From: Christensenella sp. UBA7703
GTDB taxonomy: Bacteria > Bacillota > Clostridia > Christensenellales > CAG-138
Assembly (NCBI GenBank): GCA_002482505.1
Contig: DLGD01000043.1
Coordinates: forward strand, 1-41,938
DNA length: 41,938 nucleotides
Direction of reading: 5' to 3'
Positions 24,434-32,038 of the stretch are shown one piece after another (positions within the stretch are counted from its first letter, which is position 1; every line of letters starts with the position of its first letter). Below the pieces are notes generated by a model, which made no database searches, was not told the origin of the DNA, and worked only from the letters and a program-made list of their open reading frames with translations. Made by a program: the position numbers and the translations under genes.

Positions 24434-26719
24434 ATGGTAGTTGGAAAAAGCGTCAAACGCGTTGACGCATTCGACAAGGTAACCGGCAGAGCCAAATACA
24501 CGGACGATCTCGCCGACAAGAGCGCACTCATCGTCAAAATCTACCACTCAACCATCGCCCACGGCATGGTCAAGTCGGTCGACACCAGCGCCGCCGAAAA
24601 AATTCCCGGCGTGGTCAAGGTGCTGACCTGCTTTGATGTGCCAAATTTGCCCTTCCCCACGGCCGGGCATCCGTGGTCGACCGACCCGCACCATCAGGAC
24701 GTTGCGGACAGGCTGCTTCTGCATCAGCACGTGCGTTACTATGGCGACGATGTCGCCGTGGTCATCGCGGAGGATGAGGTTGCGGCGGATCAGGGTGTCC
24801 GCGCGCTCAAGGTGGAATATGAAGAGTTCCCCTTTGTGTTAGATGTGCAGGAAGCGATGAAGGACGGCGCCCCGCAGTTGCATGACCGTTTTAAAAACAA
24901 CATCCTCGCGCACACGGGCTATGAAGTCGGCAATTTTGAAGAAGCGATTCAGGAACCCGGTCTCGTGAAAATCGAAGGCTGGTATGATACGCCAATCGTC
25001 CAGCATTGCCATATTGAAAACCACATTTGCTATGCCGAGGAACAGTTTGGCAAGCTGGTGATCGTCTCCAGCACGCAGATTCCGCACATCGTGCGCCGCA
25101 TCTGCGGGCAGGCGCTTGGTTTACCCTGGGGCAGCGTGCGCCTGATCAAGCCATACATCGGCGGCGGATTCGGCAACAAGCAGGATGCGCTCTATGAGCC
25201 GCTCTGCGGTTTCTGCTGCCAGCAGGTCGGTGGCAGACTCGTCAAACTCGACGTCAGCCGCGAGGAGACCTTCGTGAGCAACCGCGTGCGCCACGCGATC
25301 CGCTACCATATCACCACCTATGCCCGTCCCGACGGACGGTTCGTCGCCCGGCAGATGGAATGCTATTCCAATCAGGGCGCATATGCAAGCCACGGACATG
25401 GAATTGCGGCAAAGGGCGCAGGCGCATTCAAACAGATCTATGTAGACGACAAGGCGACCAAGGCGGACGCCTATACCGTGTTCACCAACCTGCCTGCGGC
25501 AGGCGCAATGCGCGGCTACGGTATCCCGCAGGTTTCGTTTGCCATCGAGAGCAGCGTGGAAGACGCGGCGAAGGCGCTCGGCATCGATTCGCTGAAACTC
25601 CGCCAAATCAACATGATGCCGGTTGGCTATGTCGATTCGTTCTCGAAAAACTGCAACTATTTCGACAGCCACAACCAATGCATCGAAAAAGCAGATGCCT
25701 ACATCGACTACAAGCGCAAGCACGCGGAATACGCAAACCAGACCGGCCCCATCCGCAAAGGAATCGGGCTTGCAATCTTCTGGTACAACACCGCCGTTTG
25801 GCCGATCTCGCTGGAAGCCAGCAGCTGCCGCATGGTGATGAACCAGGACGGTTCGGTTCAGTTCGAAATCGCCGAAACCGAAATCGGTCAGGGCGCGGAC
25901 ACCGCCTTTGCGCAGATGGTTGCGGATACCGTCGGTATCCCGCTGGAAAAAGTGCATGTGCTGACCACGCAGGATACGGACATCACCCCGTTTGGTACGG
26001 GTGCGTACGCCTCTCGCCAGACATATGTTGCCGGGTTTGCGATTCAAAACATCGGCACGCAACTGAAAAACAAGGTTCTCTCCTATGCGGAGCGGCTCAT
26101 GAACAAACCCGCTGCCGAGCTCGATCTGGTGGACGGCATCGTCATCGAAAAAGCCACCGGCGAAACCGTGATCCCGCTCGATGAACTCGCAACCACAGCG
26201 CTCTATTCGCTGGAGACCGCCGAACAGTTCAGCGCAGAGGGCACCACGCAAATCAAGAGCAACGCCTATTCCTTCGGTTGCAGCATTGCAGAAGTCGAAG
26301 TGGATATCCCGATGTGCAAAGTCAAGCTCGTCAAGATGGTCAACGCGCACGATTGCGGCAGGCTGATCAATCCGCAGCTTGCCGAGGCACAGGTACACGG
26401 CGGTATGAGCATGGCAATCGGCTATGGCATGGGCGAGCAGCTGCTCTTTGACCCCAAGACAGGCAAGCCGCTGAACAACAACCTGCTCGACTACAAGCTT
26501 TGCACCATGCTGGATCACCCCGATCTCAAAGCGGAGTTTGTCGAAAACTTTGAGCCGACCAATCCCTTTGGCACAAAGGCGCTCGGCGAACCGCCGACCT
26601 GCCCCGGCGCGCCCGCGATTCGCAATGCGATTCTCAACGCGACCGGTGTCTCCGTCAATCAGGCGCCTATGACGCCGCATATCCTCTTTGAACGCTTCAA
26701 AGAGGAAGGCCTACTGTAA
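24434..26719 (+). CDS. xdhA: xanthine dehydrogenase-type molybdenum hydroxylase, large subunit
   Basis: Molybdopterin-binding catalytic subunit of 761 residues. Xanthine-oxidase-family features are present: SSTQIPH (212-218), YIGGGFGNKQ (241-250), AMRGYG (358-363), EIGQGADT (483-490) and GEPP with catalytic E719. The start at 24434 has AGGAGGG upstream; the frame is open from 24347. It is followed by the FAD subunit (21-bp gap) and the iron-sulfur subunit, the same order as E. coli xdhABC. Xanthine or hypoxanthine is the likely substrate because adenine and guanine deaminases flank it, but related enzymes hydroxylate other N-heterocycles, so specificity is inference. Confidence 0.9.
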   Translation: MVVGKSVKRVDAFDKVTGRAKYTDDLADKSALIVKIYHSTIAHGMVKSVDTSAAEKIPGVVKVLTCFDVPNLPFPTAGHPWSTDPHHQDVADRLLLHQHVRYYGDDVAVVIAEDEVAADQGVRALKVEYEEFPFVLDVQEAMKDGAPQLHDRFKNNILAHTGYEVGNFEEAIQEPGLVKIEGWYDTPIVQHCHIENHICYAEEQFGKLVIVSSTQIPHIVRRICGQALGLPWGSVRLIKPYIGGGFGNKQDALYEPLCGFCCQQVGGRLVKLDVSREETFVSNRVRHAIRYHITTYARPDGRFVARQMECYSNQGAYASHGHGIAAKGAGAFKQIYVDDKATKADAYTVFTNLPAAGAMRGYGIPQVSFAIESSVEDAAKALGIDSLKLRQINMMPVGYVDSFSKNCNYFDSHNQCIEKADAYIDYKRKHAEYANQTGPIRKGIGLAIFWYNTAVWPISLEASSCRMVMNQDGSVQFEIAETEIGQGADTAFAQMVADTVGIPLEKVHVLTTQDTDITPFGTGAYASRQTYVAGFAIQNIGTQLKNKVLSYAERLMNKPAAELDLVDGIVIEKATGETVIPLDELATTALYSLETAEQFSAEGTTQIKSNAYSFGCSIAEVEVDIPMCKVKLVKMVNAHDCGRLINPQLAEAQVHGGMSMAIGYGMGEQLLFDPKTGKPLNNNLLDYKLCTMLDHPDLKAEFVENFEPTNPFGTKALGEPPTCPGAPAIRNAILNATGVSVNQAPMTPHILFERFKEEGLL

Positions 26720-26740
26720 TCTTGGAAGGAGCTGACGACT

Positions 26741-27622
26741 ATGTATGATTTTTCCGCTTTATATGAGGCGACGAGCGTGCAGCACGCCGTGGAACTCATG
26801 CAGGCGCATCCGTCGGCCGTCCTGATTGCAGGCGGCAGCGATGTATTGATCAAAATGCGCGAAGGCAAGCTTGCCGGCGCGGAGCTCATCAGCCTCTATA
26901 AGCTTGATGAGCTGCGAGAGGTCACCATGGACCCGGATGGTTCGCTGCGAATTGGACCTATGACGAGCTTTTCCCACGCGACAAAAAGCCCGTTGCTTCA
27001 GAAATATATGCCCGTGCTCGGCGAATCTGCGGATACCGCGGGCGGCCCGCAGCTCAGAAATATCGGTACGCTCGGCGGCAACATCTGCAACGGCGTAACC
27101 AGCGCGGACACGGCCTCCACCGAGGTGGCGTATGACGCGATGCTGGAGATCACCGGAGCTAGCGGCATGCGCAAGATCAGCATTCACGACTTCTATAAGG
27201 GAGTCGGCAAAGTTGATCTTCAGCCAGGCGAGCTACTCACGGGAATCATCATCCCCAAAGAGAGCTATGAAGACTGTTATGGCTACTACATCAAGTACGC
27301 CATGCGCAACGCGATGGATATCGCAACCATCGGCTGCTCGGTCAACGTTGTGCTCAGCGCGGACAAGAAGACAATTCAGCGGGTGCGCATCTCCTATGGC
27401 GTGGCCGGTCCGGTTCCGATGCGTGCGCGTTCCGCCGAAGCCGCCGTCAACGGGCAGCCCGTCAGCGAAGCTACCATCGAACTCTTCGGCAACGCAGTGC
27501 TAAACGACGTGAACCCGCGCACGAGTTGGCGCGCGAGCGCAGACTTCCGCAAGCAGATCATCAGCGAGACCGCGCGCCGTGGCTTGCGCGCCGCGGTTGA
27601 GCGCGCAGGAGGTGTGTTCTAA
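26741..27622 (+). CDS. xdhB: xanthine dehydrogenase-type FAD-binding subunit
   Basis: Electron-transfer subunit of 293 residues that binds FAD and would pass electrons from the iron-sulfur subunit to an acceptor. FAD-binding motifs are LIAGGSDVLIKMREG (about 28-42) and RNIGTLGGNICNG (106-118), followed by TSADTAST. The C-terminal CO-dehydrogenase-flavoprotein domain covers about 180-290. GGAGCTGA precedes the ATG. The stop is 1 nt before the iron-sulfur subunit start. Confidence 0.93.
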   Translation: MYDFSALYEATSVQHAVELMQAHPSAVLIAGGSDVLIKMREGKLAGAELISLYKLDELREVTMDPDGSLRIGPMTSFSHATKSPLLQKYMPVLGESADTAGGPQLRNIGTLGGNICNGVTSADTASTEVAYDAMLEITGASGMRKISIHDFYKGVGKVDLQPGELLTGIIIPKESYEDCYGYYIKYAMRNAMDIATIGCSVNVVLSADKKTIQRVRISYGVAGPVPMRARSAEAAVNGQPVSEATIELFGNAVLNDVNPRTSWRASADFRKQIISETARRGLRAAVERAGGVF

Positions 27623-27623
27623 T

Positions 27624-28106
27624 ATGGAAAAGAAACTCGTCAAATGCAACATCAACGGCAAGGATGTCGAAACCTATGTAGACGTTCGCGCCTCCCTGAC
27701 GGATATGCTGAGAAACGACTATCGCCTCACCTCGGTCAAAAAGGGCTGTGAGGTTGGCGAATGCGGCGCCTGCAACGTCATCATCGATGGGGAATGCTTC
27801 AACTCCTGCATCTATCTCGCCGTATGGGCAGAGGGCAAGAGTATCCGCACGCTGGAGAGTCTGCTTGGCCCCAATGGAGAACTCTCCGATATTCAGCAGG
27901 CGTTTGTGGATGAGGCGGCCGTACAGTGCGGTTTTTGCACGCCCGGCTTCATTATGACCGCGGTAGAAGTCCTCGAAACCGGCAAAGAATATACACGCGA
28001 CGAACTCAGAAAACTCCTCTCCGGACACCTCTGCCGCTGCACGGGATATGAGAATATTCTGAATGCTGTCGAGAAGACGATGAAGAAACGCTTGGGAAAA
28101 GCATAG
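27624..28106 (+). CDS. xdhC: xanthine dehydrogenase-type [2Fe-2S] subunit
   Basis: Small iron-sulfur subunit of 160 residues carrying two clusters. The plant-ferredoxin-like cluster is bound by C42, C47, C50 (GCEVGECGAC) and C62; the second by C102, C105 (QCGFCTPG), C137 and C139 (CRCTGY). ATG at 27624 has AGGAGGTG upstream and follows xdhB by one base; a longer reading from 27579 overlaps xdhB. This is the iron-sulfur subunit named XdhC in E. coli, not the XdhC sulfuration chaperone. No sulfuration chaperone gene is visible in the window. Confidence 0.95.
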   Translation: MEKKLVKCNINGKDVETYVDVRASLTDMLRNDYRLTSVKKGCEVGECGACNVIIDGECFNSCIYLAVWAEGKSIRTLESLLGPNGELSDIQQAFVDEAAVQCGFCTPGFIMTAVEVLETGKEYTRDELRKLLSGHLCRCTGYENILNAVEKTMKKRLGKA

Positions 28107-28161
28107 CCCTGTTGTTTGCATAAGTTTGCAAAAAAATCTATTGGGTATGCGAAAAAAAGAA

Positions 28162-28247
28162 TTGCATTTCGTAGATGGTTGAAGTAGCATAAAAACCAAA
28201 CCATCATTGCCGCCCGAAGCCGCAACATGACGGTCTCGGGCGGTTTT
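28162..28247 (+). promoter_or_regulatory. promoter-like motif and leader hairpins before the aminotransferase gene
   Basis: The 172-nt gap after xdhC holds TTGCAT-N17-TAGCAT (28162-28190), a perfect 7-bp stem GATGGTT/AACCATC (28174-28205) and a terminator-like hairpin CCGCCCGA/TCGGGCGG (28210-28243) followed by TTTTACTTTTT. The hairpin could terminate the xdhABC transcript or act as an attenuator for the next gene, whose AAGGAAG follows within 25 nt. Confidence 0.45.
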
Positions 28248-28278
28248 ACTTTTTCACTCGAAAGGAAGAATACCCACC

Positions 28279-29547
28279 ATGCGCTATTCGGATTTGGACA
28301 AGGCGGCGCTCCAGGCGGAGCTTTCCCGCGTGCAGCAGGACTATGAAGCGCTGCGCGGCTACAAACTCAACCTCAATCTCACCCGCGGCAAACCCGAAAC
28401 CGCGCAGCTTGCGTTGTCGGATGACATGTTCCGCACGCTGGACGACGGTAATTTTGAAATCGACGGTATGGATGTCCGCAACTATGGCGAACTGGCTGGT
28501 CTTCCCTCCTGCCGCAAGCTCTTTGCCGACCTGCTGTTCTGCAAAGCCGAGGAAGTCATCCTCGGCAATAACGCAAGCCTGCAGCTGATGTATGACCTGA
28601 TCGCAAAAGCATACACCCACGGCCTTAAAAACAGCGTCCGCCCCTGGGCGAAAGAAGAGAAGATCAAGTTCCTCTGCCCATTCCCCGGATATGATCGCCA
28701 CTTTAACGTGAGCAAGAGCTTTGGTATGGAGCTTGTCCCTGTGCCGATGGACGAAAAAGGCCCGAACATGGATTTGGTCGAGGAACTGGTCAAGGACGCG
28801 TCCGTCAAGGGTATGTGGTGCGTGCCGAAGTTCAGCAATCCCGACGGTTATGTCTATCCGCTCGAAACCTGCAAGCGCATTGCAGCCCTCCGTCCCGCCG
28901 CGCCGGACTTCGCGCTCATGTGGGACAACGCCTACTGTATCCACACCTTCGAAGGCGACGATATCCCCTTCCCGGATATGATCGGCCTTTGCCGTGAGGC
29001 GGGCAATCCCGATCTCGTGTATGAGTTTGCTTCCACCAGCAAGGTCACGCTCGCGGGCGCGGGTGTTTCCTGCATGGCAGCCAGCGTGGAGAACATCAAG
29101 TATATTCTGGGGCTCATGACCTTCCAGACCATCGGCCCAAACAAAGTCAACGAACTCATGCATGTGCGTTTCCTCAAAGACGCGGCAACCACGCACGCGC
29201 ACATGAAGAAACACGCGGCCATCATGAAGCCGAAGTTTGATCTCGTCTGTGAAGCGCTGGAACAGGAGATCGACCCGTTGGAGATCGCGAGTTGGCATCG
29301 TCCCAAGGGCGGCTATTTCGTGAGCGTGAACCTCATGCCCGGTACGGCCAAGCGCGTTGTCGCGCTCTGCAAGGACGTCGGTGTGGCGCTTACGGGCGCA
29401 GGGGCCACCTATCCCGGCGGCGGCGACCCCGCGGATACCAACCTGCGTATCGCCCCCTCCTTCCCGCCTCTCTCCGAAGTCAAGCAGGCGATGGACGTCT
29501 TCTGCGTCGCGGTCAAGCTCGCAACGCTCGAAAAGCTGCTCGCGTAA
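28279..29547 (+). CDS. class I PLP-dependent aminotransferase (aspartate aminotransferase Ic / PF12897 type)
   Basis: A 422-residue fold-type I aminotransferase. The PLP lysine is K255 in FASTSKVTLAG; D216 (MWDNAYC) and N187 (KFSNPDGY) contact the cofactor; LNLTRGKPE near the N-terminus is typical of the subgroup often annotated as aspartate aminotransferase with MocR-like similarity. No DNA-binding domain is attached. It follows xdhABC on the same strand but behind a terminator-like hairpin, so it may not share the transcript. Amino-group handling after purine deamination is possible, but it could be a general amino-acid enzyme. Confidence 0.85.
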   Translation: MRYSDLDKAALQAELSRVQQDYEALRGYKLNLNLTRGKPETAQLALSDDMFRTLDDGNFEIDGMDVRNYGELAGLPSCRKLFADLLFCKAEEVILGNNASLQLMYDLIAKAYTHGLKNSVRPWAKEEKIKFLCPFPGYDRHFNVSKSFGMELVPVPMDEKGPNMDLVEELVKDASVKGMWCVPKFSNPDGYVYPLETCKRIAALRPAAPDFALMWDNAYCIHTFEGDDIPFPDMIGLCREAGNPDLVYEFASTSKVTLAGAGVSCMAASVENIKYILGLMTFQTIGPNKVNELMHVRFLKDAATTHAHMKKHAAIMKPKFDLVCEALEQEIDPLEIASWHRPKGGYFVSVNLMPGTAKRVVALCKDVGVALTGAGATYPGGGDPADTNLRIAPSFPPLSEVKQAMDVFCVAVKLATLEKLLA

Positions 29548-29564
29548 ACCATACAAGCAACACA

Positions 29565-29597
29565 AAACGCCACTTCCGAAGCCCGGAAGTGGCGTTT
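29565..29597. terminator. bidirectional intrinsic terminator between the aminotransferase gene and trpS
   Basis: A perfect 13-bp stem (AAACGCCACTTCC/GGAAGTGGCGTTT) with a short loop lies between convergent genes; flanking AAA and TTTG(TT) tracts serve both directions. Confidence 0.88.
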
Positions 29598-29622
29598 GTT
29601 GTTGCTTTTGCGTTGGCTGTTC

Positions 29623-30630
29623 TCAGGTATCAAATCCCATCTTGTGATAAACCTTGCGGACGGTTTTGCGCGCCGTTGCCTGCGCGCGCTCCGCGCCACG
29701 CTTCATCATCTCGTTGAGATATGCCTTGTCGGCAAGCACCCGCGCATATTCGGTCTGAATTGGCTTGAGCGTCTCGATGATCGCGTCCGCAACGCCGCTC
29801 TTGAGATCGCCGTAGCCTTTGCCCGCAAAGTGCGCAACGGAATCTTCGATGCTGCCGTTCGTACAGACAGAGTAAATTGAAAGCAGGTTGTAGACGCCCG
29901 CGCGTTCGGGATTTCCCGTAATCTCGCCTTCGCTGTCCGTGACCGCACGTTTGAGTTTTTTTATGATTACGTCCGGCTCGTCGAGAATGCGGATGTATCC
30001 GTTCGGGTTGGGGTCGGACTTGCTCATCTTCTTCTCCGGCTCTTGTAGGCTCATGACGCGCGCGCCGATTTTCGGGATATACGGTTCGGGAATGACAAAC
30101 GTTTCGCCATACATATTGTTGAAGCGGATGGCGATATCACGCGTGAGTTCGACATGCTGCTTCTGATCCGCGCCGACGGGGATGTATTTCGCCTGATAGA
30201 CCAGAATATCTGCCGCCATCAGCACAGGATAGGTAAAGAGCCCCGCATTGATGTTGTCCGCGGTTTTCGCGCTCTTTTCCTTAAACTGCGTCATGCGCGA
30301 AAGCTCTCCCATGTAGGCGTTGCACATCAATGCCCATGTGAGCTGGGTGTGTTCCGGCACATGGCTCTGCACGAAAACCGTCGAGCGCGCAGGATCGATC
30401 CCCGCGGCAAGAAACAGCGCAAATGTCTCCGCGCTGCGTCTGCGAAGCTCCGCCGGATCCATCTTGACCGTTTGCGCGTGCAAATTGGCAACCATATAGT
30501 ACGCGTCGAATTCGTCCTGCATGGTGGCCCAATTCTTCAGCGCGCCGAAATAATTGCCTATGGTGAGTACGCTCGTCGGCTGAATGCCGCTGAGTATTCC
30601 GGGTTTGGTTGTCGTTGCCGTCGTTTCCAT
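29623..30630 (-). CDS. trpS: tryptophanyl-tRNA synthetase
   Basis: Charges tRNA-Trp. The 335-residue class I synthetase has the HIGH-like TIGNYFGA (23-30) and KMSKS at 201-205, and GADQKQHVELTRD in between. Length is standard. GGGAG lies 5 nt before the ATG. No T-box leader is recognisable upstream; instead there is a small TTGCCGC/GCGGCAA hairpin (30644-30661) and a palindromic repeat. Genes for tryptophan synthesis are not in the window. Confidence 0.96.
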   Translation of the reverse strand: METTATTTKPGILSGIQPTSVLTIGNYFGALKNWATMQDEFDAYYMVANLHAQTVKMDPAELRRRSAETFALFLAAGIDPARSTVFVQSHVPEHTQLTWALMCNAYMGELSRMTQFKEKSAKTADNINAGLFTYPVLMAADILVYQAKYIPVGADQKQHVELTRDIAIRFNNMYGETFVIPEPYIPKIGARVMSLQEPEKKMSKSDPNPNGYIRILDEPDVIIKKLKRAVTDSEGEITGNPERAGVYNLLSIYSVCTNGSIEDSVAHFAGKGYGDLKSGVADAIIETLKPIQTEYARVLADKAYLNEMMKRGAERAQATARKTVRKVYHKMGFDT

Positions 30631-30683
30631 CTCTACTCCCAGTGTTGCCGCTCACGCGGCAAAGATTGATGATTTGGTTTGCA

Positions 30684-30896
30684 AAGCGCGCCTTGCGGCG
30701 CGCCTCAACCCATCGACAAAGTCCTGCGGACTTCGCCGATGGGTTTTACTTTCGGTAAAAAATGTCGCTAAACACGCCATTTTAGCAAATTCAGCGAATG
30801 AATCGCCGAATTTGATTGGAAGATGGGGGATCTTCGATCCCCATACCCCCTTAGCGGGGTTTGTCGATACTCTGAAGCGCGCCTCGCGGCGCGCCT
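30684..30896. repeat. palindrome-rich intergenic element bounded by a 22-bp direct repeat
   Basis: A 213-bp block between rnpB and trpS is packed with hairpins. It is bounded by direct repeats at 30684-30705 and 30875-30896 (one mismatch), each itself a GCGCGCC-type palindrome. Inside are a long hairpin of the ACCCATCG/CGATGGGT type (30707-30745), GCTAAA/TTTAGC (30764-30785), AAATTC-GCGA/TCGC-GAATTT (30787-30813), GGGGATC/GATCCCC (30826-30842) and ACCCC/GGGGT (30844-30860). An 88-codon minus-strand frame crosses it (30652-30918), but its content follows the palindromes and I do not call it a gene. It resembles a dispersed palindromic repeat or small non-autonomous element; copy number cannot be seen here. 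Confidence 0.7.
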
Positions 30897-30909
30897 GCAT
30901 AATAAAAGT

Positions 30910-31244
30910 ATTGAGCAAGAAATAAGCCGAGTTCTGTCGAGTGCGACCATCTATCTAAGGCCAATCGTTGCCGAGAGGCTCATGCGATTCCCGAGAGCAT
31001 AGCGAGCCGCTATTAAATGCTCCCATACCAATCTTGCACCGAGTGGGGTTTACAGCGCGCTTCCGTCGCCGGAGCGCGGGTGAGCTCTTACCTCGCCTTT
31101 CCATCCTTACCCATTGCTGGGCGGTTTCTTTCTGTTGCACTTTCCCTGGAGTCGCCTCCGCCGGGTGTTACCCGGCACTCTGCCCTGTGGTGCTCGGACT
31201 TTCCTCACCCGCTTGCACGGGCGCGGTCGCCTTTCTTACTCAAT
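30910..31244 (-). ncRNA. rnpB: RNase P RNA component, bacterial type A
   Basis: Catalytic RNA that removes 5' leaders from pre-tRNAs. The minus strand carries the universal GAGGAAAGTCCG near the 5' end, CACAGGGCAGAGTGCCGG, GGAAAGTGCAACAGAAAG, GGTAAGAGCTCACC and the terminal ACAGAACTCGGCTTA. A 13-bp P1 helix (ATTGAGTAAGAAA with TTTCTTGCTCAAT, one G-U pair) defines ends at about 31244 and 30910, giving 335 nt. Exact transcript ends are not certain. The upstream TTGACA (31262-31257) would place the start inside the RNA, so the true promoter is unclear. Confidence 0.95.
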
Positions 31245-31305
31245 TCTTTATTCTGTTGTCAAAGCCTATTGATTGCGGCGCTATTGAATAGTTCGCTCGC
31301 GCAGT

Positions 31306-32025
31306 TTACTCGTTGCCGTAGAGGATTCTGCCGCAGTTTTCGCATTCGACAATGCCGTCCGTGGTTGCAATCTTTTTGAGCATCACCATCGGCAGAGACA
31401 TATTGCACCCGCCGCACTTGCTGTTGACAATCTTCGCGATCGGCACCACGTGATGCTGCTTCACTTGATTGTACCGCTCCAGCAGAGCCGGGTCGACGGT
31501 CTTACTCAGCGAAGCAAGCTTCTCATCATGACGATCCAGCTCGCCTTGCCGCGCTACCCTCTCCTCCTCACACTGCACACGCAGCGTGTCGTATTCCTTC
31601 TTCGCCTTATTCGCGGCGCGTGCGGTGGTTTGATATTCTTCCGATGCTTTATCGATTTCGCCAAGCAGCGTTTTCGCCTCGCGAACACCCTGCGAAATCT
31701 CACGATTGAGCCTCTCGATATCTCCCTTGAGCTCGGTCATCTCTTCCGCCGTGCTCTCCTCGTCCTGCTTAATGGTGTCGAGCTCTGCGCTTTCCACCTG
31801 TAATCTTGCTTCCAGCTTGCTCACCTGATCGGTCAGTTTGGTGAGCTGCTGCTCGTATGCTTCGATGTCCTCGGAAAGCTTTGCAATCACCGCCTGCTGA
31901 TTTTTGAGCTGCTTGTGCAGCTTGTTCAGCTGGAGTCTTGCGGGAGTGGTGCGAATCTCGTTTTCAACGGCATTCTTCGCGACCTCAGCCTCCTGATAGG
32001 CCCATAGTGCTTCCATCTTTCTCAC
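31306..32025 (-). CDS. C4-type zinc-ribbon coiled-coil protein (PF02591 family)
   Basis: A 239-residue protein made of a long coiled coil (about 10-185, rich in Glu, Lys, Leu and Gln) and a C-terminal zinc ribbon with C204, C207 (CGGC) and C228, C231 (CENC). The family is widespread but its role is not settled; a nucleic-acid-associated function has been suggested. The start is GTG at 32025: AGGAGGG lies 7 nt upstream, better placed than for the ATG at 32016. That ribosome-binding site sits against the end of the Nif3 gene, so the two are tightly coupled. Nif3 plus zinc-ribbon protein is a recurrent bacterial pair. Confidence 0.9.
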   Translation of the reverse strand: MRKMEALWAYQEAEVAKNAVENEIRTTPARLQLNKLHKQLKNQQAVIAKLSEDIEAYEQQLTKLTDQVSKLEARLQVESAELDTIKQDEESTAEEMTELKGDIERLNREISQGVREAKTLLGEIDKASEEYQTTARAANKAKKEYDTLRVQCEEERVARQGELDRHDEKLASLSKTVDPALLERYNQVKQHHVVPIAKIVNSKCGGCNMSLPMVMLKKIATTDGIVECENCGRILYGNE

Positions 32026-32038
32026 GGCATTTCCCTCC

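Noticed and set aside
25121..26680. 519-codon minus-strand frame
   Set aside because: Antisense shadow of xdhA, whose motifs and ribosome-binding site are clear; the shadow has no family signature.
28246..29565. 439-codon minus-strand frame
   Set aside because: Antisense to the aminotransferase gene; low-complexity His/Asp/Val-rich composition typical of shadows of GC-rich genes.
30631..30683. T-box leader for trpS
   Set aside because: No specifier loop, no T-box AGGGTGGNACCGCG-like sequence and no terminator/antiterminator pair upstream of trpS; the same is true for glyS.
30652..30918. 88-codon minus-strand frame between rnpB and trpS
   Set aside because: It runs through dense palindromes and overlaps the end of rnpB; no ribosome-binding site or recognisable domain. 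Treated as a by-product of the repeat.
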